Notes: generated by a model from the sequence alone, not told the origin. A DNA stretch of 64,000 nt from Acanthosoma haemorrhoidale (GCA_930367205.1 OV884009.1:96245189-96309188), one strand, 5' to 3'; positions 44,582 to 55,889 are shown, numbered from the stretch's first letter. Made by a program: numbers and translations.

Positions 44582-45058
44582 GTTCCCAGAGACAGTGTAC
44601 GAGCTATCCTTGCGGCTGTTCTTGCTTCGAGCTCCTGCAGTAATGCTTGCAACTTTGGGTCTTTTCCGGTTTCCTTGGCTACTGTGTCTGCAGTGATAGC
44701 CATACTGGAGATCTGGAGCAGTGTTTCAGCATACAGAACGTTGACTTCCTGATCAATCGACATTGCTTGTGACTCACTAGCTCTAGAGACTGGTGCCCGG
44801 GACAGACAATCGACATTCTCGTTCTCTTTCCCTTTCTTGTATCGAACGGTGTAGTCGAGTCCACTGAGAAAAGAGGCATACCTCAGTAAACGCGAAGAGG
44901 TCATCTGCGGCAGTGTCCGGTCTGGATGAAAAATCCTCGAAAGCGGCTCATTGTCTGTGACGAGAACGAAACGTTTGCCGAGTAGGTAGTTAAAGAAGTG
45001 TGTTGCGGCATATACGATAGCCAGGGCTTCTCTGTCGAGCTGGCTGTAGTTTTTTGAC
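44554..45058 (-). pseudogene. RNase H C-terminal half of the mag-like element
   Basis: The minus strand reads NYSQLDREALAIVYAATHFF, then RFVLVTDNEPLSRIF, LLRYASFLSGLDYTVRYKKG and ENENVDCLSRAPV. This is the second half of a Ty3 RNase H (E.LA+V.A...F..YL.G+.F.L.TD..PL, and N..D.LSR). The front part is removed by the deletion junction near 45058. It ends in the other frame at 44554, after passing the frameshift that separates it from integrase. Confidence 0.75.
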
Positions 45059-45113
45059 TTCCCAGAGCAGATGACAAGACTAACATCAACTTCTCGAATT
45101 GTTCTGAATTCAT
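45059..45113 (-). pseudogene. gag N-terminus of the mag-like element, deletion stump
   Basis: An ATG at 45113 opens MNSEQFEKLMLVLSSALG, plausible as the first 18 residues of a mag-type Gag. It then runs out of frame into RNase H sequence, marking the left side of the internal deletion. Confidence 0.55.
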
Positions 45114-45230
45114 TGTGACTTGCTTGTTTGAATCAGGTATATAACGGTTAGTAAAAAATAAATAAAATACCTTTTAGCGGTTATAGTATTGTTAGCGGCA
45201 CTCAATTTTCCCAATGTTTTGTACTTTTAT

Positions 45231-45241
45231 CCTCGTCGCCA
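45231..45241 (-). promoter_or_regulatory. primer binding site, tRNA-Ser(GCU) type
   Basis: Minus-strand TGGCGACGAGG starts three bases after the 5' LTR and is complementary to a tRNA ending CCTCGTCGCCA, as tRNA-Ser(GCU) does. This agrees with mag-like elements. Confidence 0.8.
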
Positions 45242-45244
45242 ACT

Positions 45245-45455
45245 TGTTGTGACAAGGGCTGAATAATGAGACACATTTTTATATGTAATTGAATAACGCG
45301 ACACAATTTATTTACACAATGAGACATAGATATTACAAACAGAATGTATACACTCAAACAAACTGAAACCTTCTGAACACATGCCAGGTTTCGTAACACA
45401 CTGTTATTTATATCAGCTAACCAAACTTATAGTTATTTATAACTGCTTCACTATA
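45245..45455 (-). repeat. 5' LTR of the mag-like element (211 bp)
   Basis: Same sequence as 43142-43352. It is followed by GGGGC at 45456-45460. Confidence 0.92.
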
Positions 45456-45460
45456 GGGGC

Positions 45461-46576
45461 CAAAATGTAGACCTATTTCAAGGCGATCTCTACTTTATTT
45501 GACTTAATTTAGCTAAGATATAGGCTCCTTCACGGATTTTTCTTTGTATAATAATTGTTTGTCGTTATGTAAATAGTTTTAAATATGAACAGTCTCTTGT
45601 AATTTTTATTGTGCTGGAAACTGCTCTTTTTAAAATCTTATTCCATTGATTTATTATTTTAGTATTTAGAGGTAATTCTTTGTATTAAATATTTTATTTT
45701 TATAATTATTAAATTATAAAGAAGTAACTGTTATTGTAAATTATGTGGGGTAACTCACAGTTCCTTGTTATAAGATTTGTACTTTATAAGTGAAGGACAG
45801 TGATTATGTCATTAATATTGTGACCTGTAATTTAGAAATAAAGCCCAGAATTCCTACTATATTATTAACCTCTTTCTTCGTTCGGCGAATAGGGCTTAAT
45901 TATTTTTGATACTTATATTAATAGTAATATGTATATATAATGTATGAATATACATAAAAAAATGATGAAATGTATATCTATAAAATTTATCTATTTATCA
46001 ATCAATACATACATCTTTTACCTACCTTACCCTGAGATTCACGCCTCAACGCTCAAGTAGAATAGTTAACAAATTTTATTTACTGGGACGCCATTTGATT
46101 ATTCTAACTACTAGATTTGATTAAGCAATCAAGTTCTTACCGTTCTCCATTAGCGTGACGTAACAATACAATAAAATTGACTTTATAAGGATTGGTTTTA
46201 AACCTGTTCTAATCCAAGATTAAACAATCTTAGTAGTTTATCGAGGTGATCAATGGAAGAAATTTAATCAATCAAATCTCTAGTCAACTATGTTTTATTC
46301 ATATAACTGAAAAGGGTATTTTTTAGCACCTTCTTCATACCAAGCGAGTATGTGACTAACACATTCTGGATACCACCTTCGCCTTACCTTAGGGCCATCA
46401 AGCCCCTTTTGACCTGATTTCCCCTAACTCCCACCAGTTACTAAAGGCTATGTAATCGAACCTTCGATCGTATGTGTGAATTATTAGTTACCTATTAGGT
46501 TTTTGATCCTACTATTTTTAATAATTACTTGTGAATTTTACCCATTTTCCAAGTTTAATATTTTTTTTTTGTTCTA
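45461..46576. other. upstream region or intron of the RASSF gene
   Basis: AT-rich, with no repeats recognised. Because a splice acceptor ends at 46577, this is probably intron of the RASSF gene, with one or more untranslated exons further left. Confidence 0.4.
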
Positions 46577-46577
46577 G
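46562..46577 (+). promoter_or_regulatory. splice acceptor before the RASSF coding exon
   Basis: A run of T followed by GTTCTAG lies immediately before ATGCTATGGATTTG. The first ATG after the junction (46578) is in a different frame and short. The ATG at 46583 opens the long frame. Confidence 0.6.
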
Positions 46578-46582
46578 ATGCT

Positions 46583-47548
46583 ATGGATTTGCCAGTATGG
46601 GTAAATGGTGAACAGATATGGATTAAAGGAGTAGAAAAAACAACAACGTGTGATGATATCATTAAGGTCCTGCTTGGTCAAGAATATGAAGAATATTCGC
46701 TATATGAAAATTGGAAGGGAGTGGAAAGAAAGCTCCGAGGAGTTTCAAAAGTCTGGAAAATCTGGAAAGAATGGGGTGACGCTCAAGACGAAGTGAAATT
46801 AACTCTGAAGAAAGAACACGATAGACATGAAAGGGAGAGTCCACGACTGAAATCAAGAAACAGACACAGGAAGTCTGACCATGGACATAGGTGGTCTACG
46901 TCAAAACCTCGGAGCATTGAATTATTATTAAAACTTATTCTGATTCAAGGAGAAACAATACAAAATCAGCTCAAAAGACTGAAAGAAAAAGAAGAAGAAA
47001 TTCGTGAAATTGAAGAGGACAAACACAGAGAGAGAGTGAATATACATGGATCAAACTATCTTCTAGATTCTTACTTCGAGAAAGAGTTAGAAAACACTGA
47101 AATGGCGACTGAATGTCCAAGTGCAAACACTCAATCGAGAGGAGAAAAGAATGACCCAAATTTGAAGATTAAACTAGAGCTGTGGGAAAAAATAGCTAAG
47201 CTGAATAGGAAGATAGAAAAGGAAGAAGAAACATTAGTGAAGTTGTTTGTAGCTCTAAGGGAGTTTGGAGAAAACGAAGTGATAAAAGAGCTGAAACGCC
47301 TTAAGGCAGGGTCTGATCGATTCGCACAAGAACTGGAACTTAATAGGGAAAATTTAGCAGTGATGGAAAGTACATTAAGCGATCGTAGGAGGTATCTACA
47401 AAGCTTGAACTCGCAAATGGAAGAGAGTGAACAGGAAACTGTGAGGCTTCTAGAAATTATCGAGTCCTTTTCATGCTTACCTCAAAAAGTATCCTGTTGG
47501 ATCGACAACCAAAACAAGGGAAATTTTATTTTTGATACGATTGTTTAA
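46583..47548 (+). CDS. Ras-association domain protein, RASSF9/RASSF10 class
   Basis: The 321-residue frame starts MDLPVWVNGEQIWIKGVEKT, aligning with the N-terminal RA domain of RASSF7-10 proteins (about residues 1-78). Key marks are TTCDDIIKVLL near 21-31, YENWKGVERKLRG near 41-53 and VWKIWKEWGD near 57-66. A basic linker (80-108) is followed by coiled coils at about 112-152 (SIELLLKLILIQGETIQNQL) and 194-290. The order (short RA at the N-terminus, then SIE.L..L.L.Q...I..Q) fits RASSF9/10, whose fly counterpart is meru. These are adaptor proteins that bind small GTPases or polarity and Hippo-pathway partners at the cell cortex. The ATG at 46583 is favoured because family members begin MD. 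It is the only uninterrupted host gene in the window. Confidence 0.82.
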   Translation: MDLPVWVNGEQIWIKGVEKTTTCDDIIKVLLGQEYEEYSLYENWKGVERKLRGVSKVWKIWKEWGDAQDEVKLTLKKEHDRHERESPRLKSRNRHRKSDHGHRWSTSKPRSIELLLKLILIQGETIQNQLKRLKEKEEEIREIEEDKHRERVNIHGSNYLLDSYFEKELENTEMATECPSANTQSRGEKNDPNLKIKLELWEKIAKLNRKIEKEEETLVKLFVALREFGENEVIKELKRLKAGSDRFAQELELNRENLAVMESTLSDRRRYLQSLNSQMEESEQETVRLLEIIESFSCLPQKVSCWIDNQNKGNFIFDTIV

Positions 47549-49900
47549 GTTTAGGGGCAGATAAATATCAAAATTCGGTTTTTATTTTAACCAAATAGTC
47601 ATCATTGCATCATTTTGTTTGTCAATGTGAAAATACTAGTATGATGTGTACATTATATACTTTGTAATATATAAGTTTACATATATAATACATATTTAGT
47701 ACACATTATTCACATGGTGCAAAAATTAGCACAGTAATTAGACATGTGTTAGATTAACCCTATTTATTTTATATGAATTATTTTCCATAAATTAATTTAT
47801 TAAATACGTAATTAGGCTATTGAATTAAACAATTATGTAATTATTTTTATTTTATTGAAATTCATTTTCTCTGGTTAATTATTGTTAATTTACTTTTGTG
47901 AATTGTAATTAACAGAGTTTACTTATGTTATGTATTTAGTCACTGTTGAGATGAGAAAAAATTGTTTGGTAATGTTTTTTGTCGAAATTCGCTTTTTTAC
48001 TAAAATCATTTTATATGATGTAACGTATATTAAAACAGTTGAAATATTTTATATTTATCAACTATAGCTATTTTCTGTTTGATTAAGACTCACGATTCCG
48101 GGAAAGTGTGATCTGATGAAGTAAAGTTTCATTTGATGAAAACTATGTTACCAAATTGTTCCTCTATACATTCCTTAATCAATATATATTGTGAATAACT
48201 AAAATGAGGAATAAAAACGTTAAAATTTAGGTAGTTTTTATATGTGATGATTTAGTTTATATGATTAGACAAACGAACTGTTAGTATTAACACGTTTTGT
48301 GTTAGTGTAAATTTCTACTTGTAACCTATATTGCATACCTGATATCAGTATTTATTTAACTCAATGACCATTGTTTATTAGAAATAGTATTTAATTTGTC
48401 ATAAGTTCACTGATTAATTTGAGCAATGATAGTGCTCATAATAGCTTTAATACACTTCTGGAGAAAATTAGACTTTAGTTTGCAATAGAAACTCCACATT
48501 TCGGAGATACATAAAAACCTTTTTGCTACATCCTTTGAAGATATTTAAGCATTTGTTTTTCATAATGCGTTGAAAGTTGTATGCAACATGTTTGATTTAT
48601 CGGTTACAGCATCTAAAATTGCAAGGAAAATGCAACATTAACATCAAAACTTCATCTAGTTGTGACTAGCATGTTGTGAGGTGTGGTTGAATTCAGAGCT
48701 CCTTACGTTTTTTAAGGAATGATAGTGCTTTTGAACTCATCTTGCTTGCAAATCCCCAGGATCTACTAACATAAACGTTTATGTTAGTAGCTCCTTGAAG
48801 GAAAATGTAAGAAAATGGTCACAAGTGTTAGTCTATCTATGTTTGGTTTCACTTGTCCTTTGCACCAGCAAAAACCAATACCAATTAAATGTAATAAATT
48901 TTCAAATGTATGCACAAATTTTGTCAAACAGTTATATTTAAAATAGTAAAACTTGGTGCTTCATTTTTCTATTAAAATTTATTCAATGCAGGTCTGTTCA
49001 GATTGTGTTATTACTTATTCATCACTACTTAGTGAAGTATGTCTGTAATAGTTTAAGATATAATTTTACTTACTATCGGGAAAGTAAGGTCATGTTAACT
49101 CATAATAAAACTGTTTATTATGACTATAAAAAAAACGAAATGAATGCAAAAGCTGTCAATGTTACCAATTCTCTCAAATACATGTTAAATAAATTACAAT
49201 TAAACTAATAAAATTAATTTGTTTATTTACAAATAAAATTATTTCAAAGTAACATTTCAATTGTGTTATTCAGAGAAGGGGTTTGAATGGTATCTAGCAA
49301 TGGACACCAATAACTCATATATAAATATAGCTTGAGAATATTTCATACATTTTTGTAATGAAGCCATAAATTTAAAAAATAATCTTTATTGACTTATTAC
49401 TTCTAGTCCGTTGCATTTCTATACCATTTTATTTTCAAGAAAATAAAAAACCAATTATTAACAGTTCTTTTGTGGAGAAATATTTTCAGTTCACATGTGA
49501 TGTTTACAAGTGATAGCTATTAAATTAACTTGTCATTCTTTCTTTATTTGTGACCCGTTTTGCACCTTAATATTATGATAGAGTTGCGCATGAGCTAGTT
49601 AACAATCAAACACAGTTCATTTCATTCCAATATAAAATAATTAGAAGAACTACCTCCGGTAAACTTTCCCCGAACATTCATCTTGATCCTGTATCGAGAT
49701 GGCAGCTTACTATTAGTTTTTTTTCAATTGAAATTCCTTGTGGTGTATTTTTAAAGAATAGAATATTTCCCGTTCTGAAAAACTGCATCCCAGGCGCGGT
49801 AACGTAACTGCCAAAAATATGGTCTCAATCGATCATACTATCACCACCCACCCCAATATGTGAAGTATGGTGGTCAGTACAAGAGCTTACTTAGTGAGAA
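47549..49900 (+). other. probable 3' UTR of the RASSF gene, then spacer
   Basis: About 2.3 kb of AT-rich sequence free of recognised transposon remnants. AATAAA hexamers occur at 48210 and in the 49180-49240 segment (AATAAATTAC, CAAATAAAATT), any of which could end the transcript. It includes a 28-bp perfect palindrome at 48763. The frame at 49005-49208 has no features. Confidence 0.4.
48763..48790. repeat. perfect 28-bp palindrome
   Basis: CTACTAACATAAAC is followed directly by GTTTATGTTAGTAG, its exact reverse complement, with no loop. Confidence 0.93.
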
Positions 49901-49979
49901 TTCCCCTCTTTATCTGTCTCCTTCATTTCTTCTTCCATTATCGACTAGAAATGATTAACTCAACCATCCCACGGCTTGA

Positions 49980-50945
49980 ACACCTCTATTCCGTCCATAG
50001 TTTATTAATCCTAGTTCTTTAGAACATACGTCCAATACCTATACCACCTCCTCCTTCCGTGAAGTTTTGTCGGAATCCATTGTTCTCAAGTTAGGTGCCC
50101 TAGAGACATCACAGGGATTAGGAACGGCTAATGTACAGCAGTTACTACCTTGATACCGCAAAGTGCTTGAATGCTTCAAGACACTTGAAAGCAACTCAAA
50201 ATATTCTGATGATGAGAATGATCTGGGGCATTCACCCAGCATCACGTGTAGTATCTCATAGTAAACACCGAAATATCTCTTACACAACGTATATAAATGT
50301 CCTCCAAAGCAATCAATCACTCAGAGACCAAATGCCTTTCTAGAAACCTAACTCTTCGTGAATCCCATAGGTTTGACTTTCTGAAACCCTTCGAAAGTTC
50401 CAGCCCAAAGTCACCATTTCCTGACCTATATATTTAATTTCATTTTTAGAAGTATTTTTGTCCTTAACACAAATCTAGTAAATCACTTAATAATCCTTCG
50501 CCGTTTAATCAGCCCAAAACTATTTGAAAGATACCAACTAAATGTTTCTTTTTCATATTTGAATCAAAATACCACTCCCCGTGAATTGACTACCGCCCAA
50601 GACGTCCTTAACAGGCTTTATAAGGCCTCCAAGTTGTTCGTCATATTATATTATATCATGTCCTCAACACACAAGCAAAGATTATCGTACGGGTGCTTTT
50701 CTGGATATCTAGCTAAGGATTTCTAATTATAGCACACCCTCTTAACGGCAGATCCTTTCCTAATATTCCCATTATTATTTTATTCAAACAGGAGAACTAC
50801 AGGAACTACAGACTGCTTAGTAGAAACCTTAACCTCACGCTTGAAAAACACCAACAATTACTGAAACAGATTGGAGTATAGACCAGAACACTAGATTGTA
50901 GCTGATCCTTCGAACACCAGAAGAATTCAAACCGTTTTACCTTTA
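49980..50945 (+). pseudogene. heavily decayed Jockey-like ORF2, low certainty
   Basis: Scattered plus-strand matches: GAFLDI near 50690 (motif A-like), SRNLNLTLEKHQQLLKQIG around 50820-50875 (after the YADD region in Jockey-like RTs), then TRTLDCS and a KNSNRFTFT ending. None of the catalytic boxes is complete, and stops are frequent. The order is right, but each match is weak. Confidence 0.35.
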
Positions 50946-51760
50946 CACATAGATATAGAGGAGCACAAGGAGGTTATTACCCTGCTTTAATATAACATTG
51001 ATATAACTATGTAAATGTATGGAGGAAATAATATCTAGTCCATATAAAATAGGAAGGGCTATATATGTTGATATTTCTTTTTGATTTGGTTCTCAATTTC
51101 TCTCAAAAACGGGCCGACAATTGCATATTGCGTGGGAAGACTGGGGATGGCTGTTATCATCACTTACAGATACTACACGGTATGATGGCGATGTAGGAAC
51201 AGCTTAAATTCTTCTGTATAGTTATAACATATGGTCTGGGCTTTCTACGTCATTAGCTTTATATTTTTGCTACTCAATGTCATAACCCAATAAATAAAAT
51301 AAAATAAAATTTGAAATAAAAAGTAACATGATGTGGAACCTGTAAGTAAAATATTTGTTTTCATTTTACTTGTTATGGGTATGTATTGTTTACGGAGAGA
51401 TATTATTATCAACATATTATCAGCAAAATTTTGATCGTCGTCGCCGAGAGTGGATATGTGACAAAGTGTGGGCGAATATATTTCAGTTATGCTTTTTCGT
51501 GGTGTAATAGAATGTTATGATTAACTTAATATTTCCTATTCCTGAAAGAAGATTTTTAGTCTAAAGATTGTGAGTATGGATTTGAGTACAATAAGTATTA
51601 GACGCTAAGTTTAGTAATAGTTGGGAAATAATTTTTAACAAGCAAACATAATAGCCATTAGTTAAGGAATGACGTAGTCCTTCAATTAAGGTATATATTT
51701 TTAGCAAACCACCATCAGATATACTCATTTCAAGAGATTTTTAAATTTAAAATAATTTTT
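50946..51760. other. no supported gene
   Basis: AT-rich spacer between the decayed non-LTR remnant and the LTR-family fragment. Only short chance frames. Confidence 0.4.
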
Positions 51761-52165
51761 AGGTCGTCGCAGAGGGGGTCTTACTGACTAAATGTGTTCC
51801 TGGTAGCGGAGAAAGAGATAAACGCGTGGTTCTTTGTCACTTGCTTTCGGCCAAGTCGGCGGCTAGCGTATTTGATCTGACTCTATAAGATATTAAAAGG
51901 TGTGCCCTGGCAGTGCACGATGTTCAGGAGAAAAGGTACATGCAGTCTACCGCCGTCTGCGTGGAAGAGGTCCCATCCAAGGAGTGTGCTATACTAAAGG
52001 GCAGGAGACGGGAATCTTCACTGAGGAAGTTGTGGAGGCCGTCAGCGCCGAGATTAGATCTATAGGGTAAGGAAATAAAGAGTTGCAGTGGGTAAGTGAG
52101 CAAGAAAGCCCCGGTTCGAGTAGCGCAGCAAGCTCCAACGCAGAGAGAGACAATAGTGTTCAAAT
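51761..52165 (+). repeat. fragment of the 1-kb LTR family, same orientation as 2777-3790
   Basis: AGGTCGTCGCAGAGGGGG at the start, then TTTGATCTGACTCTATAAGA and GGTGTGCCCTGGCAGTGCAC, and at the end GAGTAGCGCAGCAAGCTCCA. These parallel the solo LTR at 2780, 2933-2975 and 3320-3345. Internal parts are deleted and no flanking duplication was seen. Confidence 0.7.
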
Positions 52166-52429
52166 GAAACAATTAAGTTAGGATAATAATACCACTTTCT
52201 TTTTTGTGTCATATCCCCTTACAATAACAAATTTAAATTTAAATATAATAAAGATTCTAACAATATGAAACTATTTACAAGACATTAACTTTGTGCTCTA
52301 TATACTCTATATGCAGTAGTGTGTCTACATTTTATACATTCTTTAAGTTGATTTACATCGTAATAAGTTACAATGCTAGGTGCATGAAACATTTTCTAAT
52401 ATATTAAAAACTGGCCGGAGGGCACATTT

Positions 52430-52660
52430 ATCATCAGTTTCAGACACAGCGATAAGTTGGGTAAAGTTAACAAGTGCGAAAGGTGCTTAGACTTGTGTCG
52501 TACTTTTTCTATTTATTTTTTAAAATGTGTAAAAAATGGATAGGAGGGCAAGGCTTTTTTCCCCTTTTGGAGGGAGAAGATTACGCAGTTGGTCTTTACT
52601 GCGTTCACACTGATGTTTAACTTACCTGTCCTGTCACTGATTACATTACAAACTCAATAT
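52430..52660. repeat. shared 0.23-kb repeat, copy 1
   Basis: AAGTTGGGTAAAGTT, then GCTTAGACTTGTGTCGTACT, CCCCTTTTGGAGGGAGAAGA and TTACGCAGTTGGTCTT recur in order at 55890-56170. Identity is unknown; both copies are near Jockey-like remnants. Confidence 0.7.
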
Positions 52661-52749
52661 TTTTTCCCCCTTAACCATATTAATCGAGTTGAAAATGGCC
52701 CCTCGTACTGCATGCCAAGCATTTTAAGCAGATTATACAACTAACATAA

Positions 52750-53700
52750 TCAGATCACAGTTAAAAAAATATACAATGTAAAAGGAACTGGGGATCTTAC
52801 GACAAACTTACTTAACCTAAAGTGTTGCCGTCTCGACTGGCTGCTGCCATCGATGGGGAAACGGAGGTTGGGATATCGTGTTGAACATGGGGTTGGTGAG
52901 GTATGGCAGCAAGTCACAGAGTTTGATATGTCTATGGCGAAAGAACTCACCCACCACAGGCAACTCAAAGTCTTCGTGTAGCACTATTCCTCCGCTGCTG
53001 GTATGAGTTATGTTGGACCACTTTATAAGTATACCGTTTTGAAATTGTTCGAGTTGCTTTGGTGTCGCTTCTCCCAGATGACTAAAAAGCGCTGCTCAGT
53101 AGAGGAGAGCCTGAGAGCCGGTAAGGCTTCGTTCGTACTTGATTTAATTTTCTCGCAACAAAAAAAAAAAAGTCCATTTTTATGTACAAATATACAAGGC
53201 TGTTTGCGGGAGAATTCCGCTTCGTTCTTTCAGTGTAGGAACTAAGCTGTGGATTCTTTTCCTTCTGAAAAAAAGGGGATACTACGAAGTTTTTCCTACG
53301 TTCACTGTAATGTTGACGTTTCTCAATATATCGCTTAATACAAGCTTATTCGGCCTGTCGAAGAGTTCTCTTGCTGCTACTGTACTCCACGATATCGTCG
53401 GCGAAAGCAGCAACGGCAGTATTTTTATGCCTGACTTGATTTTGAACGTATACGCAAAGTACTAGGAAAAGCACGGCTACTTGAGAACCCCGCAGATCAG
53501 GGGCACAGCTTCGGCGAGGCTATAACCTCCCTGCACCCGCAGTGATTGGTTTTTCAAGAAGCTATCCCGGTTTTCCGGTCGCAAAGCACCCGTGGACCAC
53601 TGAATTGAATGCAGATCAGTCCAAAAAAATCATAGCTGTGGTTAAGTTTCTGACTAGCAACGACGGTAGCTTCCCAGTGGGATGATCTGTGCTAAGGCAA
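52750..53700 (-). pseudogene. Jockey-like reverse transcriptase, C-terminal half, decayed
   Basis: On the minus strand TAVAAFADDIVEYSSSKRTL is the F/Y-A-D-D catalytic box with its usual follow-on, at about 53440-53380. Above it lie RKTGIAS and NHCGCR in place of the R.F.V..G....S.. turn. Below it a K.YRLSGSPLL stretch corresponds to the A+....L..LL segment, and FNTRYPNLRFPIDG ends the protein near 52860. Many stops and shifts are present. It probably belongs with the ORF1 at 54470-54848 as one element whose endonuclease region is lost. Confidence 0.62.
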
Positions 53701-54470
53701 GTTGTTTTCCCTTGTCAGGAAAGTATCACAATCTGAAACTAGGGCGGCTCCCTGGTCACAAGGAGATCTATGCTAGAGGTGGCCTGTGGTTTTCCTCTGC
53801 GGTGAAAGATCAATGCCTGAGGTAATTTCACCTAGAGTCTTCCACCCTTGTTGCTTTTAGTGTTGTGCTACAGCGTATGTCGTGCATTGGTGTTTCCTAC
53901 CACCCAGTGCGCACTTGCGTGTAGCATGGCTGAGTACTCTTCGAAAGACGCGTACGGGTTCTATACAAGGTAGTAAGGTAAATGGGTTTCCGAAAATTTA
54001 CCTTAAACGTCAAGTGATAGAGCTTGGCATTGCTTGTCGTCAATGGCGTAGCCACTTCCTTCCATGAGATGCCATGTCGTACATCCACCGTAGCCGATGA
54101 CCCTCTCCATGGCAGTAGAGTAGGTGGACAAATTGGGTTGACACCGTGTCTGAGATAGCTACTATGTAGGGCTGGTAGATTGCTTCTAGTACTTCTACCT
54201 ACCCTATTTTAGACATGAGGTCATCCGCATTAAAATTAAGAACATGACTCACCATTTTAAGTGCGACTGGCTATTAAGGTTACAAATAGTTGGCTACACA
54301 GAGCAACGAGGGCGGTGACCCAATTTGACCCCTGCACGAGTTTGGTCCGCTGGTATGCATTAGGTATATCATCCTAGGTTCTGTTCGGGGTGCATTCAAG
54401 TAGACGTTCCTCGATCCCTGCACCACTTCGTTTGGACCTACGCACAGGTCGTCTGCCTCCCGCAATAGTT
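53701..54470 (-). other. interior of the Jockey-like remnant, not resolvable
   Basis: Short frames on both strands (53882-54067, 53897-54088) without motifs. In an intact element this interval would hold the end of ORF1 and the endonuclease. Confidence 0.35.
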
Positions 54471-54848
54471 GCGGGTATGTCCGAATTCTGGACACCTGTA
54501 GCACTAAGGGATGGATACCCCACTACTCCTTGTGAACAACCACGCGTATGATCACATGCTCGACTGATTTTAGTACCTTGATTGTGTTTATTGTAACGAT
54601 AGGCTATTTCCCTTTGAATAATTTCTTCTATTTTGAACGAAGGAGTGGTGATACTTACATTCTTTTTGAAGGATGTCCAGTATTTTCGTTCTTTCTTCCT
54701 CTACCTCAGGGTAGATAGTTAAGCCTTTTTTCGTTTTCCTGATGGCAAACTTTGATATAGCTGCTCTCTGTAGTAGCTTTCCTATAGCCGTGGTGATTTC
54801 TCCAGGTAGTAGTAGTAATGAGACCACTACTGGCGGTGGCTTCTTCAT
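54470..54848 (-). pseudogene. Jockey-like ORF1 (Gag-like RNA-binding protein), frameshifted
   Basis: The minus strand opens MKKPPPVVVSLLLLPGEITT, then AISKFAIRKTKKGLTIYPEV and ILDILQKECKYHHSFVQ. This is the PPP+VV...........+.F..+.T..G..IYP.....+.I...L......+H.+ pattern of Jockey-clade ORF1, the PRE/C2HC nucleic-acid chaperone. After a frameshift near 54590 a zinc knuckle CYRCPEFGHTRNYCGRQ (C-x2-C-x4-H-x4-C) appears at about 54510-54460. ORF1 coats the element RNA. The coding is broken, so it is not functional. Confidence 0.7.
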
Positions 54849-54939
54849 CCCTACAGTTTATATAATTTCTAAAATATTAACATTATTAATAGTTTAGAAT
54901 ACAATGTTCATGGAACATTTTATGATACTAGAAAAAGGA

Positions 54940-55850
54940 AATAGGGCTAACCTTATAAATCATAAAAACTTCTAAACTAACAGAATATTCACCTAATTTT
55001 CCCCGACAGTCAACAGACTGTTCCATTAATGCGGGAAGCGTGGTGTGGACATAGTGTTAAATACTGGGTTTTAAAGTGCTGTGAGTCAAAGTTAATTACG
55101 AATAATTAGAAGTTCCTCTCTTCTCGGTCCAGAAAATATCTACTTATGTTTCCATATTTTAATAATAAAGCTTATGACGTTAGTAAGAGAGGGGGAACAG
55201 CTAGTGGGGGGAATAGGCGCAGGTGGGGGAACACCCCCCCCCCACCACGGCTGGCCAGCCTATATAAGCAGCGATACTGGTGGTAGTCCGACAGAACGTA
55301 CAGAACCGGCAATTGGAACTCTGCTCTCTCTCTGCACTGGCGCTTGCTGCTCTACTCAAACCATGGCCTTCTCATTCAACTAACTCTGCATCTCTCTCTC
55401 CTAGCCTCACTATGTTTCAGTCCGGCGTTGTCAGACCCCACACCTTCCTAGTGGGAATCTCTGCCTTAGTCTCGCTAAAACAAGCACCTCCTTGGGAGAG
55501 ACTTCTCCCTCGCGGACGACGGTACCGTGGCCCTACAAACTTTACCTAGTTGCGTCTCCCACGGCAATCCAGTCTGCTTCTCTCCGGTTCACACTCGCCT
55601 TTGGGATCCGGATGGTTGTAGCCACCCTAGCCCGCGGCGGGCGTCCTCTCTCCACCTTGGGGACTCTCACATCTGATAACCCCCGACCCACCCACTGACG
55701 GCCTACGAAGCAACGTGCGAAGGTCGGTGTACTTTAACCTCGCGAGAGAGTTATGTCTGACTCATGATACGTACATGATTGCTGGAGACATTTAGCTGTA
55801 TTGTCAGTAAAGTGAATATATAGCGGGGCGCTGCACACGGTGCACGGTAC
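54940..55850 (-). pseudogene. Jockey-like ORF2 tail, copy 2, split by an LTR-family fragment
   Basis: The minus-strand blocks 55850-55690 and 55079-54940 match 25230-25390 and 25500-25640 in the same order. The second reads NPVFNTMSTPRFPH. Between them sits a copy of the 1-kb LTR family (55080-55671), absent at 25 kb, so the LTR arrived after the tail sequence. Confidence 0.5.
55080..55671 (-). mobile_element. diverged, shortened copy of the 1-kb LTR family
   Basis: The reverse complement follows the solo LTR: CGGCGGGCGTCC at 55635-55646 mirrors 2800, AACGCCGGACTGAAACATAG mirrors 3250, GAAGGCCATGGTTTGAGTAG mirrors 3308, and TTCTGGACCGAGAAGAG mirrors 3730. Ends TGTGAGAGTCC ... CTCACA are estimates. 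No 5-bp duplication was found, so decay or misplacement of borders is likely. Confidence 0.68.
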
Positions 55851-55889
55851 GACCACAGTGCTGGCTATATGATACATTTGTATATCAGC

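Larger units (their letters stand above)
43137..45460 (-). mobile_element. young mag-like Ty3 element (43142-45455), internally deleted
   Basis: Two 211-bp LTRs (43142-43352 and 45245-45455) read as identical. GGGGC stands on both outer sides (43137-43141, 45456-45460). On the minus strand the order is 5' LTR, a tRNA-Ser type primer site, a gag start of about 18 codons fused to the middle of RNase H, integrase, a purine tract, and 3' LTR. Gag, protease and RT are otherwise missing. Mag-like placement rests on the primer site, the LTR type and the integrase form. As with the element at 29.1-31.4 kb, insertion required proteins from a complete relative. Confidence 0.9.
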
